Origin: a bacterium
GTDB lineage: Bacteria; Vulcanimicrobiota; Vulcanimicrobiia; Vulcanimicrobiales; Vulcanimicrobiaceae
Assembly: GCA_021807645.1 (NCBI GenBank)
Contig: JAKBCP010000050.1
Span: forward strand, 1 to 6,419
Direction: 5' to 3'
Length of the DNA: 6,419 nt
This document shows, in pieces, positions 6,129 through 6,419 of this stretch. Position 1 is the first letter of the stretch. Each line of letters begins with the position of its first letter. The translations under genes and the position numbers were made by a program. The notes under the pieces are model-generated. The model made no database searches. It saw nothing but the letters and a program-made list of their open reading frames with translations, and was not told the origin of the DNA.

Positions 6129-6419
6129 ATGACCGAGATCGAGGTTCGACGCCAGGTCGCCTGCCCGTATACGCGGGCAAAAGAACTACTTCGCGACCGC
6201 TTGCAGCCTGTCGTCGACGCGGGGAACCGCATTGCCGCGCGCCTCTCACTTTCATTCCACGATCGAGAGCTCGGCAAGGAGGTCTCGATGCAGTTTGCCG
6301 TCGCCCACGACCCGATGCATTTCGACGAACCGTGGGAGATTTCGTGGGAGCCCGAGGCCGGAGGAATCTATCCCAGCTTCCACGGATCGCTGAGCATTCG
6401 CGCGAGCGATACCTACGAA
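6129..6419 (+). CDS. Unknown protein, N-terminal part (cut by window edge)
   Basis: The first 97 codons are visible and the frame is open to the window edge. The start ATG at 6129 follows a purine-rich stretch, gaggaggagagag (6111-6123), whose GGAG elements lie at workable distances. The sequence begins M-T-E-I-E-V-R-R-Q-V-A-C-P-Y and later has E-I-S-W-E-P-E-A-G-G-I-Y-P-S-F-H-G-S-L-S-I-R-A. The alternation of beta-like segments, with a W-x-P and then F-x-G-x-L-x-I pattern, resembles small SRPBCC-type ligand-binding proteins. That is an inference from style only. It lies 64 nt after the EAL gene on the same strand and could be co-transcribed with it. Confidence 0.7.
   Translation, partial: MTEIEVRRQVACPYTRAKELLRDRLQPVVDAGNRIAARLSLSFHDRELGKEVSMQFAVAHDPMHFDEPWEISWEPEAGGIYPSFHGSLSIRASDTYE

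Overview
The window is GC-rich bacterial DNA with densely packed genes on both strands. It encodes a flagellin and a probable haem-containing c-di-GMP phosphodiesterase, which suggests a motile, c-di-GMP-signalling bacterium. The style of the flagellin and of the HAD protein reminds me of little-cultured phyla such as Candidatus Eremiobacterota (WPS-2). That is an impression only; no marker gene here settles it.

Layout. Positions 1-261 hold no convincing protein gene. They hold a sequence that folds, as a plus-strand transcript, into a 29-position closing stem (35-63 with 168-196). An 18-bp repeat of the flagellin 3' end follows (205-222). Positions 262-984 are the most notable gene: a protein of the glycine/sarcosine/betaine/proline reductase selenoprotein B (GrdB/PrdB) type. 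Its reading frame crosses an in-frame TGA at 766-768, exactly at the UxxC redox site, so it is most likely a 240-residue selenoprotein and not two short ORFs. A hairpin beginning in the TGA itself is a candidate SECIS element. A HAD-superfamily, haloacid dehalogenase type II-like protein follows with almost no gap (990-1655), probably in the same operon. Converging on this pair from the right is a large flagellin gene (minus strand, 3654 to 1703). It has conserved D0/D1 ends and a very long variable centre, but its ATG is one base out of frame with the rest.

Upstream of the flagellin, on the same strand, is tRNA-Ser(UGA) (3816-3727) with an encoded CCA and a recognisable promoter. Diverging from the tRNA on the plus strand is a 686-residue globin-GAF-EAL protein (4004-6064), predicted to degrade c-di-GMP in response to a haem ligand such as oxygen. 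A truncated gene of unknown function begins at 6129 and runs off the window.

How the parts fit. The EAL protein and the flagellin belong to the same theme, because lowering c-di-GMP generally favours motility; their linkage here is by proximity only. The selenoprotein/HAD pair is a separate metabolic or redox unit. It lies between two exact copies of the flagellin's last 18 bp, so the 1.48-kb segment 223-1702 may have been inserted beside the flagellin, or an older second flagellin may have been replaced. Two points need outside data: whether the genome has the selenocysteine machinery, and whether the flagellin frameshift is real.
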